DNA of 64,000 nt from assembly GCA_902802355.1 (NCBI GenBank), contig CADCLU010000001.1:69533-133532 (forward strand). The letters run 5' to 3'. The position numbers and the translations under genes are program-made. Below are positions 17,325 through 25,703 of the stretch, piece after piece (the stretch's first letter is position 1; each line of letters begins with the position of its first letter). The notes beneath the pieces are model-generated. The model saw nothing but the letters and a program-made list of their open reading frames with translations. It was not told the DNA's origin and did no database searches. This DNA comes from an uncultured Erysipelotrichaceae bacterium (GTDB lineage Bacteria; Bacillota_I; Bacilli_A; RFN20; CAG-826).

Positions 17325-18035
17325 ATGAGACAGAAAACAAAAATACTTAGCTGCTATTGTGACAAGACCGGAAACTGCCGTCTTTCTCACCTTCTTAAGA
17401 TCATCCAGGAAATAGGCGCAAGAGACATCGCCGCGAGAGGCTTTGGCAAAGATAAGATCTTCGACCAAGGCATGCGTTGGGTCATCTCGAGAATCTCCAC
17501 AAAGGTGAACCGCATCCCTGCTTATGATGAGGAGATTGAGATCGTCACCTTCCCAGAGCCACCGAAATGGTTCTTCCTCCCTCGTTATACCGTCGTTCTC
17601 GATAAGGATGGCAACGTCCTTATTGAAGACGAAACCATTTGGGCCGTCATTGACTCCAAGACCAGAAAGCCAGTCCTCCCGAGTCAGATCAATCTTGATA
17701 TCGAATACAAAGACGAACGTGAAAAAACCTTAGCGGTCGATAGCAAAATCGTCCCTCTTGAGACGGATAAGACCCTCGACAGAAAGGTCCTCTTCACCGA
17801 TTGCGACATCAACCAGCACATGAACAACACCGTTTATGTGGAATGGGCCTGCGACCTTCTTGGAGGAGAATTCCTTAAGAGCAAGAAGCTCGTCGATTGG
17901 CGTATGGCTTACCATACCGAAGCTATGGAAGGCGAGACCATCACGATGCGTTACGCCTTAAAAGACGACATCCTTTACGTCATCGGACAAGTAGGCGAAA
18001 GAAAAGTCTACGAAGTCTGGATGAAATTCGAATAA
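17325..18035 (+). CDS. Acyl-ACP thioesterase
   Basis: 236 aa double-hotdog enzyme of the FatA/FatB-like bacterial family, which releases fatty acids from acyl carrier protein. The second hotdog begins with KVLFTDCDINQHMNNTVYVE, in which D-x-N-x-H-x-N-N is the conserved substrate and catalytic stretch. The N-terminal half has the usual LLKIIQEIGARDIAARGFG helix and the GMRWVISR strand. It is transcribed alone, divergent from the SWIM/SNF2 genes and convergent with the TPR-like gene. Confidence 0.88.
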   Translation: MRQKTKILSCYCDKTGNCRLSHLLKIIQEIGARDIAARGFGKDKIFDQGMRWVISRISTKVNRIPAYDEEIEIVTFPEPPKWFFLPRYTVVLDKDGNVLIEDETIWAVIDSKTRKPVLPSQINLDIEYKDEREKTLAVDSKIVPLETDKTLDRKVLFTDCDINQHMNNTVYVEWACDLLGGEFLKSKKLVDWRMAYHTEAMEGETITMRYALKDDILYVIGQVGERKVYEVWMKFE

Positions 18036-18057
18036 TCTCAGCAAAACCTAAATATTT

Positions 18058-19278
18058 TTATGCTTGGGCGGAGGAAACTTCGCCCTTTTCTTGTAAGCGG
18101 CAGATGGCCATGAAGGCCGTATAGGCATCGTGTTTGACGATGAGGTTTGGTCCTTTTCTCTCAACGAGATTTCTCTCGGTTAAGTCTTTGATGATCTCCA
18201 TGATCTTCTCGTCTTTCTCAATCTCTCCATAGATTGGGAGAGCCTCGTGTTCTTTGGACTGCCCTTTGAAGATGGATTTGATGAGGTCGAGAGAAAGTCT
18301 ATCGACATTGTCATTCAAAGCGAGTTCACAAAGAGTGACGATGGTCGCACTTTCTTCAAAAGAGAGATGAAGGGCATCAAGATATTCGGAAAGGTTCTTG
18401 TTCTGGAACTTCTCTAATATCTCAGCGTCGAATGGAAGCGGATCGTCCGTGTAATTGAGAGCCTCTCTCGCTCCGCCTTCATAAGGAATCTCATCCATGA
18501 AAGTGTCGACTGGCTTCTCGCTTTCGTTTTTGATTTCGTAATCGTTCGCGTAGAGGATGCAGTCGGAGATGTATGGGTTACACATCCTGCACTGATCGTT
18601 GAGGATATTGAAGGCTTCAATCGTATAGCCTTTGTTCAGTTTGTATAAGCCTAAGGTCGCATAGTAATAAGCGTCCTTTGCAAAGCAATACTCATCAACG
18701 AACTCTCTAATCGCAATGTCATCGCCTAAACCGACCAAGGCTTTGAAGAGGATGCGCCTGGCTTTGTAGTTGTCTTTGATATCGAGCATGAGCATCTCTT
18801 TGCCTAGAGACACGGCAATCTGATATTCCCCTGCCATATAGAACTGTTCCATAAGGGACTTGGTGAAACGGAGGAACGAGGCGGTCGTGGTCATCTCAAA
18901 GAATTTGCCGATATAGGATTTGTAATTCTCGTCTTGAGTGAAAAGATCGAGGCCCTTGGTTTGGATATCCAAGCCCTTTGCGGCGTATTCGTTGCTGTTC
19001 TTGGATTCGAGGGCGAGGAGCTCACTTCGAGCATCGAAGTTGAGAGGGTCAAGTTCGATGGCTTTCTTGAAATTGGCTTTAGCCTCTTCTTCGTTGAGAG
19101 TGTTCTCGCCTTCATAGAAGGCTTTGTAGGATTCTGAAACGTCTTCGCCTTTTTTCCCGAAAATTTCCGGATGCTTGGCTATATAAGGAGTGAGGTCATC
19201 AAAAGTTTGGATCTCGTCCCTATGAGCGGCAGCGTATTCGCTCAAAATGTAGATCATCTCGTCGGTCGTGCGTTTCAT
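18058..19278 (-). CDS. TPR-like helical protein of unknown function
   Basis: 406 aa, almost wholly helical, without a signal peptide or membrane segments. Residues ~62-85 (EEAKANFKKAIELDPLNFDA) match a tetratricopeptide repeat, and further degenerate helix pairs follow (ALVGLGDDIAIREF; AFNILNDQCRMCNP). Such repeats usually mediate protein binding. No catalytic motif is visible. A TAAAAT box (19289-19294, minus) lies 10 nt before the ATG, so the mRNA leader would be very short. Confidence 0.7.
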   Translation of the reverse strand: MKRTTDEMIYILSEYAAAHRDEIQTFDDLTPYIAKHPEIFGKKGEDVSESYKAFYEGENTLNEEEAKANFKKAIELDPLNFDARSELLALESKNSNEYAAKGLDIQTKGLDLFTQDENYKSYIGKFFEMTTTASFLRFTKSLMEQFYMAGEYQIAVSLGKEMLMLDIKDNYKARRILFKALVGLGDDIAIREFVDEYCFAKDAYYYATLGLYKLNKGYTIEAFNILNDQCRMCNPYISDCILYANDYEIKNESEKPVDTFMDEIPYEGGAREALNYTDDPLPFDAEILEKFQNKNLSEYLDALHLSFEESATIVTLCELALNDNVDRLSLDLIKSIFKGQSKEHEALPIYGEIEKDEKIMEIIKDLTERNLVERKGPNLIVKHDAYTAFMAICRLQEKGEVSSAQA

Positions 19279-19336
19279 AACTAAGATGATTTTACCATTA
19301 TTTATCTTCCAATATCACTTAGCGAAAAAGGGTTAA

Positions 19337-19367
19337 TTGGACGAAGCATATACTGTATGTATATAAT
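19337..19367 (+). promoter_or_regulatory. Putative promoter of the oxidoreductase-hpt unit
   Basis: TTGGAC (19337-19342) with TATATA 17 bp downstream (19360-19365). The overlapping TATAAT (19362-19367) lies at 19 bp. The start codon follows 19 nt after the -10 region, without a clear Shine-Dalgarno sequence. Confidence 0.45.
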
Positions 19368-19386
19368 TAGTCGTTTTCAAAACTAA

Positions 19387-20943
19387 ATGAATTACACGAG
19401 CAAACCCAAAGTCATAGTAGTCGGAGCCGGTGTCGCCGGTCTCACGACGGGGATCTATCTCCTCGATAATGGTTTTGACGTGGAAATTTATGAGAAACAC
19501 TACGTCCCTGGCGGAGAGTGCACTGGTTGGTATAGAAAAGGCCAGTACATCGATGGCTGCGCCCACTGGATCGTTGGCACTGAGCCATCAAGCGAGCTCT
19601 ACCCTCTTTGGGAGCATATCGGCGCGTTCGACGGCAACCCAGAGATCTTCCCAACCGAATACTTAACGAAGTTCCAGCTGAGCGATGGCAGGTTCTTCAC
19701 CTTCTATAGCGACCTCGACAAACTCGAGAACGAGTTCCTCACCTTCTTCCCAGAAGACAAGAGGGCCATCAAGAGATTCCTCAACACCGTCAAGGTCTAT
19801 CGTTTCACCCACATCCCAGTCAAGAAGCCTCTCGACCTCATGAACTGGTTCCAATATATCGCCTATGGCCTTTCCCTTTTGCCGATGGCCTTACCATTCG
19901 CCCACTACAAGCACGTCTCGCTTGAAAGGTATATCAGACACTTCAAGAACGAAGACCTTAAGAGCATCTTCATAAGATTCCTCGATCCTGGATATAACAT
20001 CCACTCCTTCTTCTATGTCTGCCAGACCTTCTCCAAAGGAGACGCTGGCGTCGTTGAAGGCGGTTCCCTTGCCATGATGCAAAGGGTTGCCGAGAACTTC
20101 AAAAGAAAAGGCGGAAAGCTTTTCCTTAGCACCCCAGTCGATGAGGTTCTTGTTAACAACAAGACCGTCTATGGCATCCGCTTAGCAAGCGGCGAAGAAC
20201 TACGTGCCGATTATGTCGTCGCTGCCACTGACGCCCACTACACCCTTAATAGACTCCTCCGTGGCAAAGTCAAAGACAAAGGCTTCGAGAGACAATTCAA
20301 AGACAGCGTTGCCAACCCTGTCCACTCCTCGATGATGCTTGCCTATAGAACAACCCATAACATGACCGACTATCCACGTATGATGGATTTCATGATCGAT
20401 GAGCCGTTCAACTGGATGGGCTGCCACTATAACCATTTCGCAATTAGAAACTTCACCTTCGATAAGTCTCTTCCATCGAAGAATGGCGAAACCCTTTTGA
20501 CCGTCCTTCTTCCGACAAACGAAGAGGTTTATCAGAGCCTCAAAGGCTTAAGCGCTGAAGAATATAAGAAAAAGAAAGCGGAATTTGCAGGGATTTTCAC
20601 AAAATTGATCCTCGAAAAGACTGGACTCAAGGAAGAAGAGCTCGAACTCCTTGATGTCACTTCCCCTCTCACCTACGAACGTTACACGAATGCCTATAAA
20701 GGCTCATACATGTCGTTTGTCACCACTGACAAGACCCATGGCCTAATGCGTCCAGGCCTCATCAAAGGCTTAAAGAATTTTGTTATCGCCGGGCAATGGA
20801 TCATGCCTCCAGGAGGACTTCCAATCGCCCTCTTCTCTGGCAAGCATGCCGCCTACCGCATCACCAAGATGGCGGGCAAGAGATTCCTCAATAAAGAAGA
20901 AAAAGCCACCGCCCTCTTGAAACGTTTTTCGATTGGCCGTTAA
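19387..20943 (+). CDS. FAD-dependent oxidoreductase, phytoene-desaturase/CrtI-like
   Basis: 518 aa. The dinucleotide-binding fold is at the N-terminus (VIVVGAGVAGLTTGIYLLDN, GxGxxG), followed by the CrtI-type EKHYVPGGECTGWYRKGQYI segment. The C-terminal FAD motif is visible in FVIAGQWIMPPGGLPIALFS with GKHAAYRI after it. Members act on polyenes, prolycopene-like or other lipid substrates. No carotenoid synthase gene is nearby, so the substrate is unknown. It is followed 12 bp later by hpt. Confidence 0.85.
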   Translation: MNYTSKPKVIVVGAGVAGLTTGIYLLDNGFDVEIYEKHYVPGGECTGWYRKGQYIDGCAHWIVGTEPSSELYPLWEHIGAFDGNPEIFPTEYLTKFQLSDGRFFTFYSDLDKLENEFLTFFPEDKRAIKRFLNTVKVYRFTHIPVKKPLDLMNWFQYIAYGLSLLPMALPFAHYKHVSLERYIRHFKNEDLKSIFIRFLDPGYNIHSFFYVCQTFSKGDAGVVEGGSLAMMQRVAENFKRKGGKLFLSTPVDEVLVNNKTVYGIRLASGEELRADYVVAATDAHYTLNRLLRGKVKDKGFERQFKDSVANPVHSSMMLAYRTTHNMTDYPRMMDFMIDEPFNWMGCHYNHFAIRNFTFDKSLPSKNGETLLTVLLPTNEEVYQSLKGLSAEEYKKKKAEFAGIFTKLILEKTGLKEEELELLDVTSPLTYERYTNAYKGSYMSFVTTDKTHGLMRPGLIKGLKNFVIAGQWIMPPGGLPIALFSGKHAAYRITKMAGKRFLNKEEKATALLKRFSIGR

Positions 20944-20955
20944 AATTTTTTCATC

Positions 20956-21516
20956 ATGAAAGAAATAGTAATGTCCCAAGAGGAGATTCTCTTAACAACC
21001 CAAAAAATGGGTGAGGAGATCACCAAAGTCTTAGAAAAAGAAGACAATATCCCAATCTGTTTAGTCGTTATGAGAGGAGCGATGAGCTTCGCCTCTGATC
21101 TTTTGAAGCAAATAAAGACCAACGTCTTCGTGGATTACATCCATGTCTCTTCCTATGAAGGAACGACAACGAACGGCGTCATCCACCTCCACTTCGACGT
21201 CCAAAGCGATGTCAGAAATAAAACCGTCCTCATCATTGAGGATATCGTCGACACAGGTTATTCGATGGAATACCTCATCGACCATATGAAAGCGTTAGGC
21301 GCTAAGAAAGTCTTAGTGGCTACCCTCTTCGACAAAAAGGTCAACCGCGTCGTCGATGTCCCAATCGATTTCGTTGGAAAGGTCTTAGACAAGAATCAGT
21401 TCTTAGTCGGCTATGGCCTTGATTACAATGGCCTCCACCGCAACATCCCATATGTCTTCATCCCAACCGAGGAGGAAATAGCCTCCTGGGACAAAGACCT
21501 TAAGGAAAGGAAATAA
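20956..21516 (+). CDS. hpt: Hypoxanthine(-guanine) phosphoribosyltransferase
   Basis: 186 aa, usual length. The PRPP-binding loop is VLIIEDIVDTGYSMEYL. PICLVVMRGAMSFASDLL near the N-terminus and VDFVGKVLDKNQFLVGYGLD near the C-terminus are typical of HPRT (the latter forms the purine pocket). It salvages hypoxanthine and guanine to IMP and GMP. The ATG at 20956 has no Shine-Dalgarno sequence; a second in-frame ATG lies at 20971. It is co-transcribed with the oxidoreductase and followed by a bidirectional terminator. Confidence 0.92.
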   Translation: MKEIVMSQEEILLTTQKMGEEITKVLEKEDNIPICLVVMRGAMSFASDLLKQIKTNVFVDYIHVSSYEGTTTNGVIHLHFDVQSDVRNKTVLIIEDIVDTGYSMEYLIDHMKALGAKKVLVATLFDKKVNRVVDVPIDFVGKVLDKNQFLVGYGLDYNGLHRNIPYVFIPTEEEIASWDKDLKERK

Positions 21517-21523
21517 AGAAAAA

Positions 21524-21556
21524 AGGTTGCCTCCGAATGGAAGCAACCTGTTTTTT
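21524..21556. terminator. Bidirectional terminator between hpt and upp
   Basis: Stem AGGTTGC...GCAACCT (21524-21530 / 21543-21549), extended by an inner TCC/GGA pairing. T runs stand on both sides (TTTTTT downstream on plus, TTTTTT on minus). It serves the convergent hpt and upp genes. Confidence 0.88.
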
Positions 21557-21571
21557 CATCTAGGGCAGATA

Positions 21572-22216
21572 TTAATATCTGTAGGTTCCGAAGATTCTAT
21601 CGCCAGCATCACCTAAGCCTGGGCAGATGTAGGCGTTTTCATTGAGCTGTCTGTCGAGCGCGCCAACGATGAGAGGAATGTCTGGGAATTCTTTTTCGAA
21701 GACCTCGACGCCCTCTGGAGCAGCAATGATGCAAACGAAGTGAAGCTTCTTGGCACCGTGCTGTTTAAGCATCTTGATGGCATCGACAGCAGAGCCGCCG
21801 GTGGCAAGCATTGGGTCGACAACGAAGACGTCCATGTCTTCGATGCCTTCTGGGAGCTTGCAGTAGTATTCGTGAGGTTCGTGGGTAACCTCATCGCGGT
21901 ATAAGCCGATATGACCGACTCTGGCGGTTGGGACGAGGGCGGTGAAGCCATCGACCATGCCAAGTCCAGCGCGAAGGATTGGGACGAAGCAGAGCTTCTT
22001 GCCAACGATCATCGGCTGAACGGTTTTCTCAATTGGGGTCTCGATCTCGACGCTCTTGGTCGCGACGTGCTTAAGAGCCTCATAGCCTTCCATCATGGCG
22101 ATCTCTTTGACGACCGTGCGGAATTCGCTGGTTGGGGTGTTCTTATCACGAAGGATGGCGATCTTGTGAGTTAAGACTGGGTGATTGAGATAAGTGACGT
22201 TTGCGTACTCTTTCAT
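21572..22216 (-). CDS. upp: Uracil phosphoribosyltransferase
   Basis: 214 aa. It converts uracil and PRPP to UMP. The PRPP loop is VFVVDPMLATGGSAVDAI, and the conserved C-terminus is ICPGLGDAGDRIFGTYRY, where uracil binds. VPILRAGLGMVDGF is the family block near residue 80. A Shine-Dalgarno sequence (AGGAGAA) precedes the ATG. It lies 33 bp downstream of the uracil permease gene, with which it forms an uptake-and-capture unit. Confidence 0.95.
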   Translation of the reverse strand: MKEYANVTYLNHPVLTHKIAILRDKNTPTSEFRTVVKEIAMMEGYEALKHVATKSVEIETPIEKTVQPMIVGKKLCFVPILRAGLGMVDGFTALVPTARVGHIGLYRDEVTHEPHEYYCKLPEGIEDMDVFVVDPMLATGGSAVDAIKMLKQHGAKKLHFVCIIAAPEGVEVFEKEFPDIPLIVGALDRQLNENAYICPGLGDAGDRIFGTYRY

Positions 22217-22249
22217 ATAAGGAAATTCTCCTGTTTTGAATATTGTACC

Positions 22250-23755
22250 TTATTCAGCTTCTGTTGGGGCAGCTGGTTTGTCTTCTTTCTTGTCCTTGAG
22301 GATGAGGTTCATGATGATGCCAAGGATCATGGCAACGGCGGTGCTGCTGATAGAGAAGGCAACCTCACCGATGGCGAAGTTAATGGCAAGTGAGCCAATG
22401 CCGGCGACAAGGATAGTGGAAGCGACGAAGATGCTCTTGGTGGAACCCATGTCAATCTTGTTGGCCATGAGGATCTTGACACCGGAGCTGGCGATGAAGC
22501 CATAGAGGACTAAGCTGACGCCGCCGCAGATGCAGCCTGGGATGGTCTGGACGACAGCCATGAGTGGGCTGATAAAGCCAAGGGCGATAGCGATACCGCA
22601 AGCCATGGCGATAACTTTGGTGGAAGCGACTTTGGAGACACCAACGACGGCGACGTTCTCGCCATAGGTGGTGTTGGCAGCGCCGCAGAGGCCGCCGGAG
22701 ATAGCAGTGGCAACGCCATCACCGATAAGGGTACGGTTGAGGCCTGGTTCTTCGAGAAGGTTCTTCTGGATAACGCCGGACATATTCTCGTGGTCGCCGA
22801 TGTGTTCGCAGATGGTGACGAGGGAGACTGGGATGAAGAGCATAGCAGCCTGAGCAACGCCAGACCAGCTAAGAGGCTGGCTTTCTTCAGCGAAGAGGAA
22901 GATGAATTTTGGATAGTCGATGAAAGCCTGGACTCCACGGAAACTCTGGGAAACGACCTCACCAGCTGCGTTGTATTTGGTGACAATGAAATTGTCGACG
23001 ATTGGCTTTAGTTTGACGATTTCGAAGTATGCGTTCTTGCAGCCGTAGTAGCCAATGAGGGTGAGGATAAGGGCGAATAAGTAGCCAGCGCCCATACCGA
23101 TAACGAATGGGATGAGAGAAATGGTCTTCTTGCCATAGTGGGCGCAAAGAGCGGTAACGACCATGGCGACTAGGCCACAGAGGATGTGAAGCAAGTTATA
23201 GTCAGCGGCACTAGCAGCGGTGTTGCAAAGGTTGTTGATGGCGCTGCCAGCAAGGCTAAGACCGATGACCATGATTACTGGTCCGATAACGAGTGGAGGA
23301 AGAAGTTTGTTAAGCCATTTGACTCCACAGAATTTGATGACGATAGCGACGATGACGTAAACGAGACCGACCATAGCCATACCGATTGGCAAAAGCCAGA
23401 GGTTTGGTTTGGTGTAGGCGTTTTCGCCAATCTGGAGAGCACCGATAGCAAGAGCGGCGCCCATAGGTCCCATGTAGGCAAAGCTGGAAGCCAAGAACAT
23501 TGGGCTCTTGAACTTTGTCACGATGAGGTAGAACAAAGTGCCAACGCCAGCGCTCACGAGAGTTGGAGCGATGAGGTATTGAGAAAAGCTATCTCCGGCT
23601 TCAGTGTAGTATTTGCCGAAGACAAGGATTGGGACAGTGATGCAAGCGACAAACATCGCAAGGACGTGTTGAATCGCAAGAACCCATGCATGTCCCCAAG
23701 ATTTTGGGAATTCGTCAACATCGACGAGCATTCCGTTTTTACGGGTTTCTTCCAT
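22250..23755 (-). CDS. pyrP: Uracil:proton symporter, NCS2 family (UraA/PyrP-like)
   Basis: About 501 aa with some 12-14 hydrophobic segments. NCS2 features are visible: AIQHVLAMFVACITVPILVF at the N-terminus, TICEHIGDHENMSGV (the conserved Glu/His substrate site) and NTTYGENVAVVGVSKVAS. The start is placed at the second ATG (23755) because AAAGGAG stands 8 nt upstream; the ATG at 23773 lies within that ribosome-binding region. A ~190-nt leader with a terminator hairpin precedes the gene, pointing to attenuation control. The neighbour upp fits uracil as substrate. Confidence 0.9.
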   Translation of the reverse strand: MEETRKNGMLVDVDEFPKSWGHAWVLAIQHVLAMFVACITVPILVFGKYYTEAGDSFSQYLIAPTLVSAGVGTLFYLIVTKFKSPMFLASSFAYMGPMGAALAIGALQIGENAYTKPNLWLLPIGMAMVGLVYVIVAIVIKFCGVKWLNKLLPPLVIGPVIMVIGLSLAGSAINNLCNTAASAADYNLLHILCGLVAMVVTALCAHYGKKTISLIPFVIGMGAGYLFALILTLIGYYGCKNAYFEIVKLKPIVDNFIVTKYNAAGEVVSQSFRGVQAFIDYPKFIFLFAEESQPLSWSGVAQAAMLFIPVSLVTICEHIGDHENMSGVIQKNLLEEPGLNRTLIGDGVATAISGGLCGAANTTYGENVAVVGVSKVASTKVIAMACGIAIALGFISPLMAVVQTIPGCICGGVSLVLYGFIASSGVKILMANKIDMGSTKSIFVASTILVAGIGSLAINFAIGEVAFSISSTAVAMILGIIMNLILKDKKEDKPAAPTEAE

Positions 23756-23946
23756 GATTTTTACTCCTTTCATCTAGAAGAAAATCTGAAGGCAATTTGC
23801 AAAAAAAAGAGGCTTAGAAACTTAAGCCTCGATAATTAACAAATAGCTTTCAAATGGGAGGACGACAAGGGATGAAAAACCCATTTCAATACTTTCTCGG
23901 CAGGATGAAATGGATTTAGACAAGACGCTCATCGTTCTTTTCCTGT
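23756..23946 (-). promoter_or_regulatory. Structured attenuator leader of the uracil permease gene
   Basis: The leader RNA (minus strand) can fold a 7-bp hairpin at its 5' end (GACAGGA / TCTTGTC). It next forms an 8-bp hairpin with arms CCATTTCA / TGAAATGG (23881-23913) and a 17-nt loop, then the terminator at 23801-23830. AAATGGG (23880-23886) can pair instead with CCCATTT (23852-23858), giving two exclusive folds. The loop contains UCCUGCCGAGA, an imperfect match to the PyrR-binding consensus (ARUCCNGNGAGGYU). PyrR control is plausible but unproven; no pyrR gene is in the window. Confidence 0.55.
23801..23830 (-). terminator. Attenuator terminator upstream of the uracil permease
   Basis: Perfect 8-bp stem GAGGCTTA / TAAGCCTC with a 6-nt loop, followed on the minus strand by eight T residues. 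It lies about 45 nt before the permease start codon and downstream of a promoter, so it can stop transcription before the gene. Confidence 0.88.
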
Positions 23947-23951
23947 CAAAA

Positions 23952-23980
23952 AATATAAACAAAGAGGCCCTAAATTGAAA
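23952..23980 (-). promoter_or_regulatory. Putative promoter of the permease-upp unit
   Basis: Minus-strand TTTCAA (23975-23980) and TATATT (23952-23957) with a 17-bp spacer, upstream of the attenuator leader. Confidence 0.45.
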
Positions 23981-24019
23981 GAAAATTTTTAATTTTTTAT
24001 AGGTATTTTTTTATTGCCT

Positions 24020-24538
24020 CTAGTGAGGAACTTTCATGAAAGTCACAACTGGTGTGTCTTTGAAGAGTTCGCGGCCTTTGAGATCGGTGAGTTCGATGAG
24101 GGTGATGATGCCAACGACCTTGCTTCCGTTCTCCTCAATGAGCTCTTTCATGGCCTTGAGAGTGCCACCGGTGGCCATAAGGTCATCGATGAGGACGATT
24201 CTCATGCCTGGCTTGATGAGGAACTCTGGGAGCTCGATGACGGCCTTGCCGTATTCGAGGGTGAATTCCTTGGAGATGGTGCTGCCTGGGAGCTTGCCCT
24301 GCTTTCTCGCCATGATGAAGCTGACATTGGCCTCAAGGGCGACTGGGCAGCCGAAGATGAATCCTCTAGATTCAGGTCCGATGATGGCGTCGGCGTTCCA
24401 TTCCTTGACGTAGGCAGCCATTTCCTTGATGGCTTTTCTGAAAACTTCAGGATTGGCAAGGAGAGGAGAGATGTCCTTGAAGGAGATTTCTTTGGTTGGG
24501 AAGCCTTCAATGACGCGGATGTATTTTGAATAGTCCAT
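24020..24538 (-). CDS. apt: Adenine phosphoribosyltransferase
   Basis: 172 aa, typical length. It salvages adenine to AMP with PRPP. The PRPP loop is IVLIDDLMATGGTLKAMKEL. Other family marks are KEISFKDISPLLANPEVFRK near the N-terminus and AIIGPESRGFIFGCPVAL. The gene is 15 bp downstream of prs and presumably co-transcribed, so the PRPP producer and a consumer are made together. Confidence 0.95.
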   Translation of the reverse strand: MDYSKYIRVIEGFPTKEISFKDISPLLANPEVFRKAIKEMAAYVKEWNADAIIGPESRGFIFGCPVALEANVSFIMARKQGKLPGSTISKEFTLEYGKAVIELPEFLIKPGMRIVLIDDLMATGGTLKAMKELIEENGSKVVGIITLIELTDLKGRELFKDTPVVTFMKVPH

Positions 24539-24553
24539 AGGTTATACCTCTAA

Positions 24554-25534
24554 TTAACTATTTGCGGAATCTTTGTGTCCGATGGCGCTATAGACGCCGG
24601 AGAGTGGGACATTGTTGACGATGCGGTCGATGGTCTCGGCAATAACGGTTGCCAAGGTGACGACTCTGAAGATGCCAAGCTCCTTGAATCTCTCTGGGAG
24701 AGGGATGGAATCGGAGACGATGATGGCGTCGAATGGATTGTCATTCTTGAGGAGGTCGTAACATGGATCGCTGAGGACTGGGTGAACAGCCATCATGCGG
24801 ACGCTCTTGGCGCCATTGGCCTTAAGGGCCTTCGCACCGGCAATCGCGCTTCTGCAGGTATCGATCATGTCATCGATCATGATGCAGTCTCTTCCTTTGA
24901 CGTCACCGATGATGTTCATGACTTCTGGCTCAAGCTTGTTGTTCCTTCTCTTATCGATGATGGCGATTGGGCAATCAAGCATCTCAGCGAGGTCGCGAGC
25001 GCGGTTGACTCCGCCGTGGTCTGGAGAAACGACGGTGACGTTCTCGCAGTTCTTCGCGGATTCGATGACGTGGTTTCCAAGAAGAGGAACGGCAGTGAGG
25101 TCATCGACTAAGCAAGAGAAGAAGCCCTGCTCTTGAGCGGCGTGGAGGTTGACGGTGACGACACGGTCAACTCCGGCAGTCGTGAGAAGATGGGCGACAA
25201 GGGCGGCAGTGATTGGCTGACGTGGCTTGGCTTTTCTATCTTGTCTCGCATATCCGAAATAAGGGACGATGAGATTGATTTCATGGGCGCTTGCTCTACG
25301 GAGAGCGTCGATGAAGATGAGGACTTCCATTAAGTTCTCGTTTACTGGAGGGCAGGTTGACTGGATGATGAAGACGTCCTTTCCTCTGACGGTGTCGACC
25401 GGTTCGACGATCGTTTCCCCTGAAGGGAATTTCTTGATGATTCTTTCTCCCAAGGTGACGCCTAATATCTCGGCGACTTTCTCTGCCAAATCCTGGTTGG
25501 CACTGAGGGAAAACAGAACCGCATTATCCAACAT
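24554..25534 (-). CDS. prs: Ribose-phosphate pyrophosphokinase (PRPP synthetase)
   Basis: 326 aa. It makes PRPP from ribose-5-phosphate and ATP. Family blocks are visible: KKFPSGETIVEPVDTVRGKD, then VPYFGYARQDRKAKPRQPIT, then VVTVNLHAAQEQGFFSCLVD. The ribose-phosphate/PRPP loop reads CIMIDDMIDTCRSAIAG, where TCRS replaces the usual TAGT/TGGT; this is a notable deviation. The start has a strong Shine-Dalgarno (GGGGAGG). A TATAAT box lies further upstream, without a clear -35. Upstream on the other strand is the ABC exporter pair. Confidence 0.93.
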   Translation of the reverse strand: MLDNAVLFSLSANQDLAEKVAEILGVTLGERIIKKFPSGETIVEPVDTVRGKDVFIIQSTCPPVNENLMEVLIFIDALRRASAHEINLIVPYFGYARQDRKAKPRQPITAALVAHLLTTAGVDRVVTVNLHAAQEQGFFSCLVDDLTAVPLLGNHVIESAKNCENVTVVSPDHGGVNRARDLAEMLDCPIAIIDKRRNNKLEPEVMNIIGDVKGRDCIMIDDMIDTCRSAIAGAKALKANGAKSVRMMAVHPVLSDPCYDLLKNDNPFDAIIVSDSIPLPERFKELGIFRVVTLATVIAETIDRIVNNVPLSGVYSAIGHKDSANS

Positions 25535-25703
25535 TGTTTAACCTCCCCTAACAATAGCTGGTTTTCTAACCGTAGAATATTATATATTCAAGACCGCTCT
25601 TCTTCATCTTAAAAACGCGACAATTTTCCATGTTCGCTTTCGTGGTGCGTGCGTGAGCGCATAAAAAGAATTAAGATTAAGTCCGAATCAGGAGGGAAAA
25701 GTT

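Noticed and set aside
22510-23011. Overlapping frames within the uracil permease gene
   Set aside because: They have low-complexity Ser/Pro composition and lie fully within a well-supported membrane protein gene.
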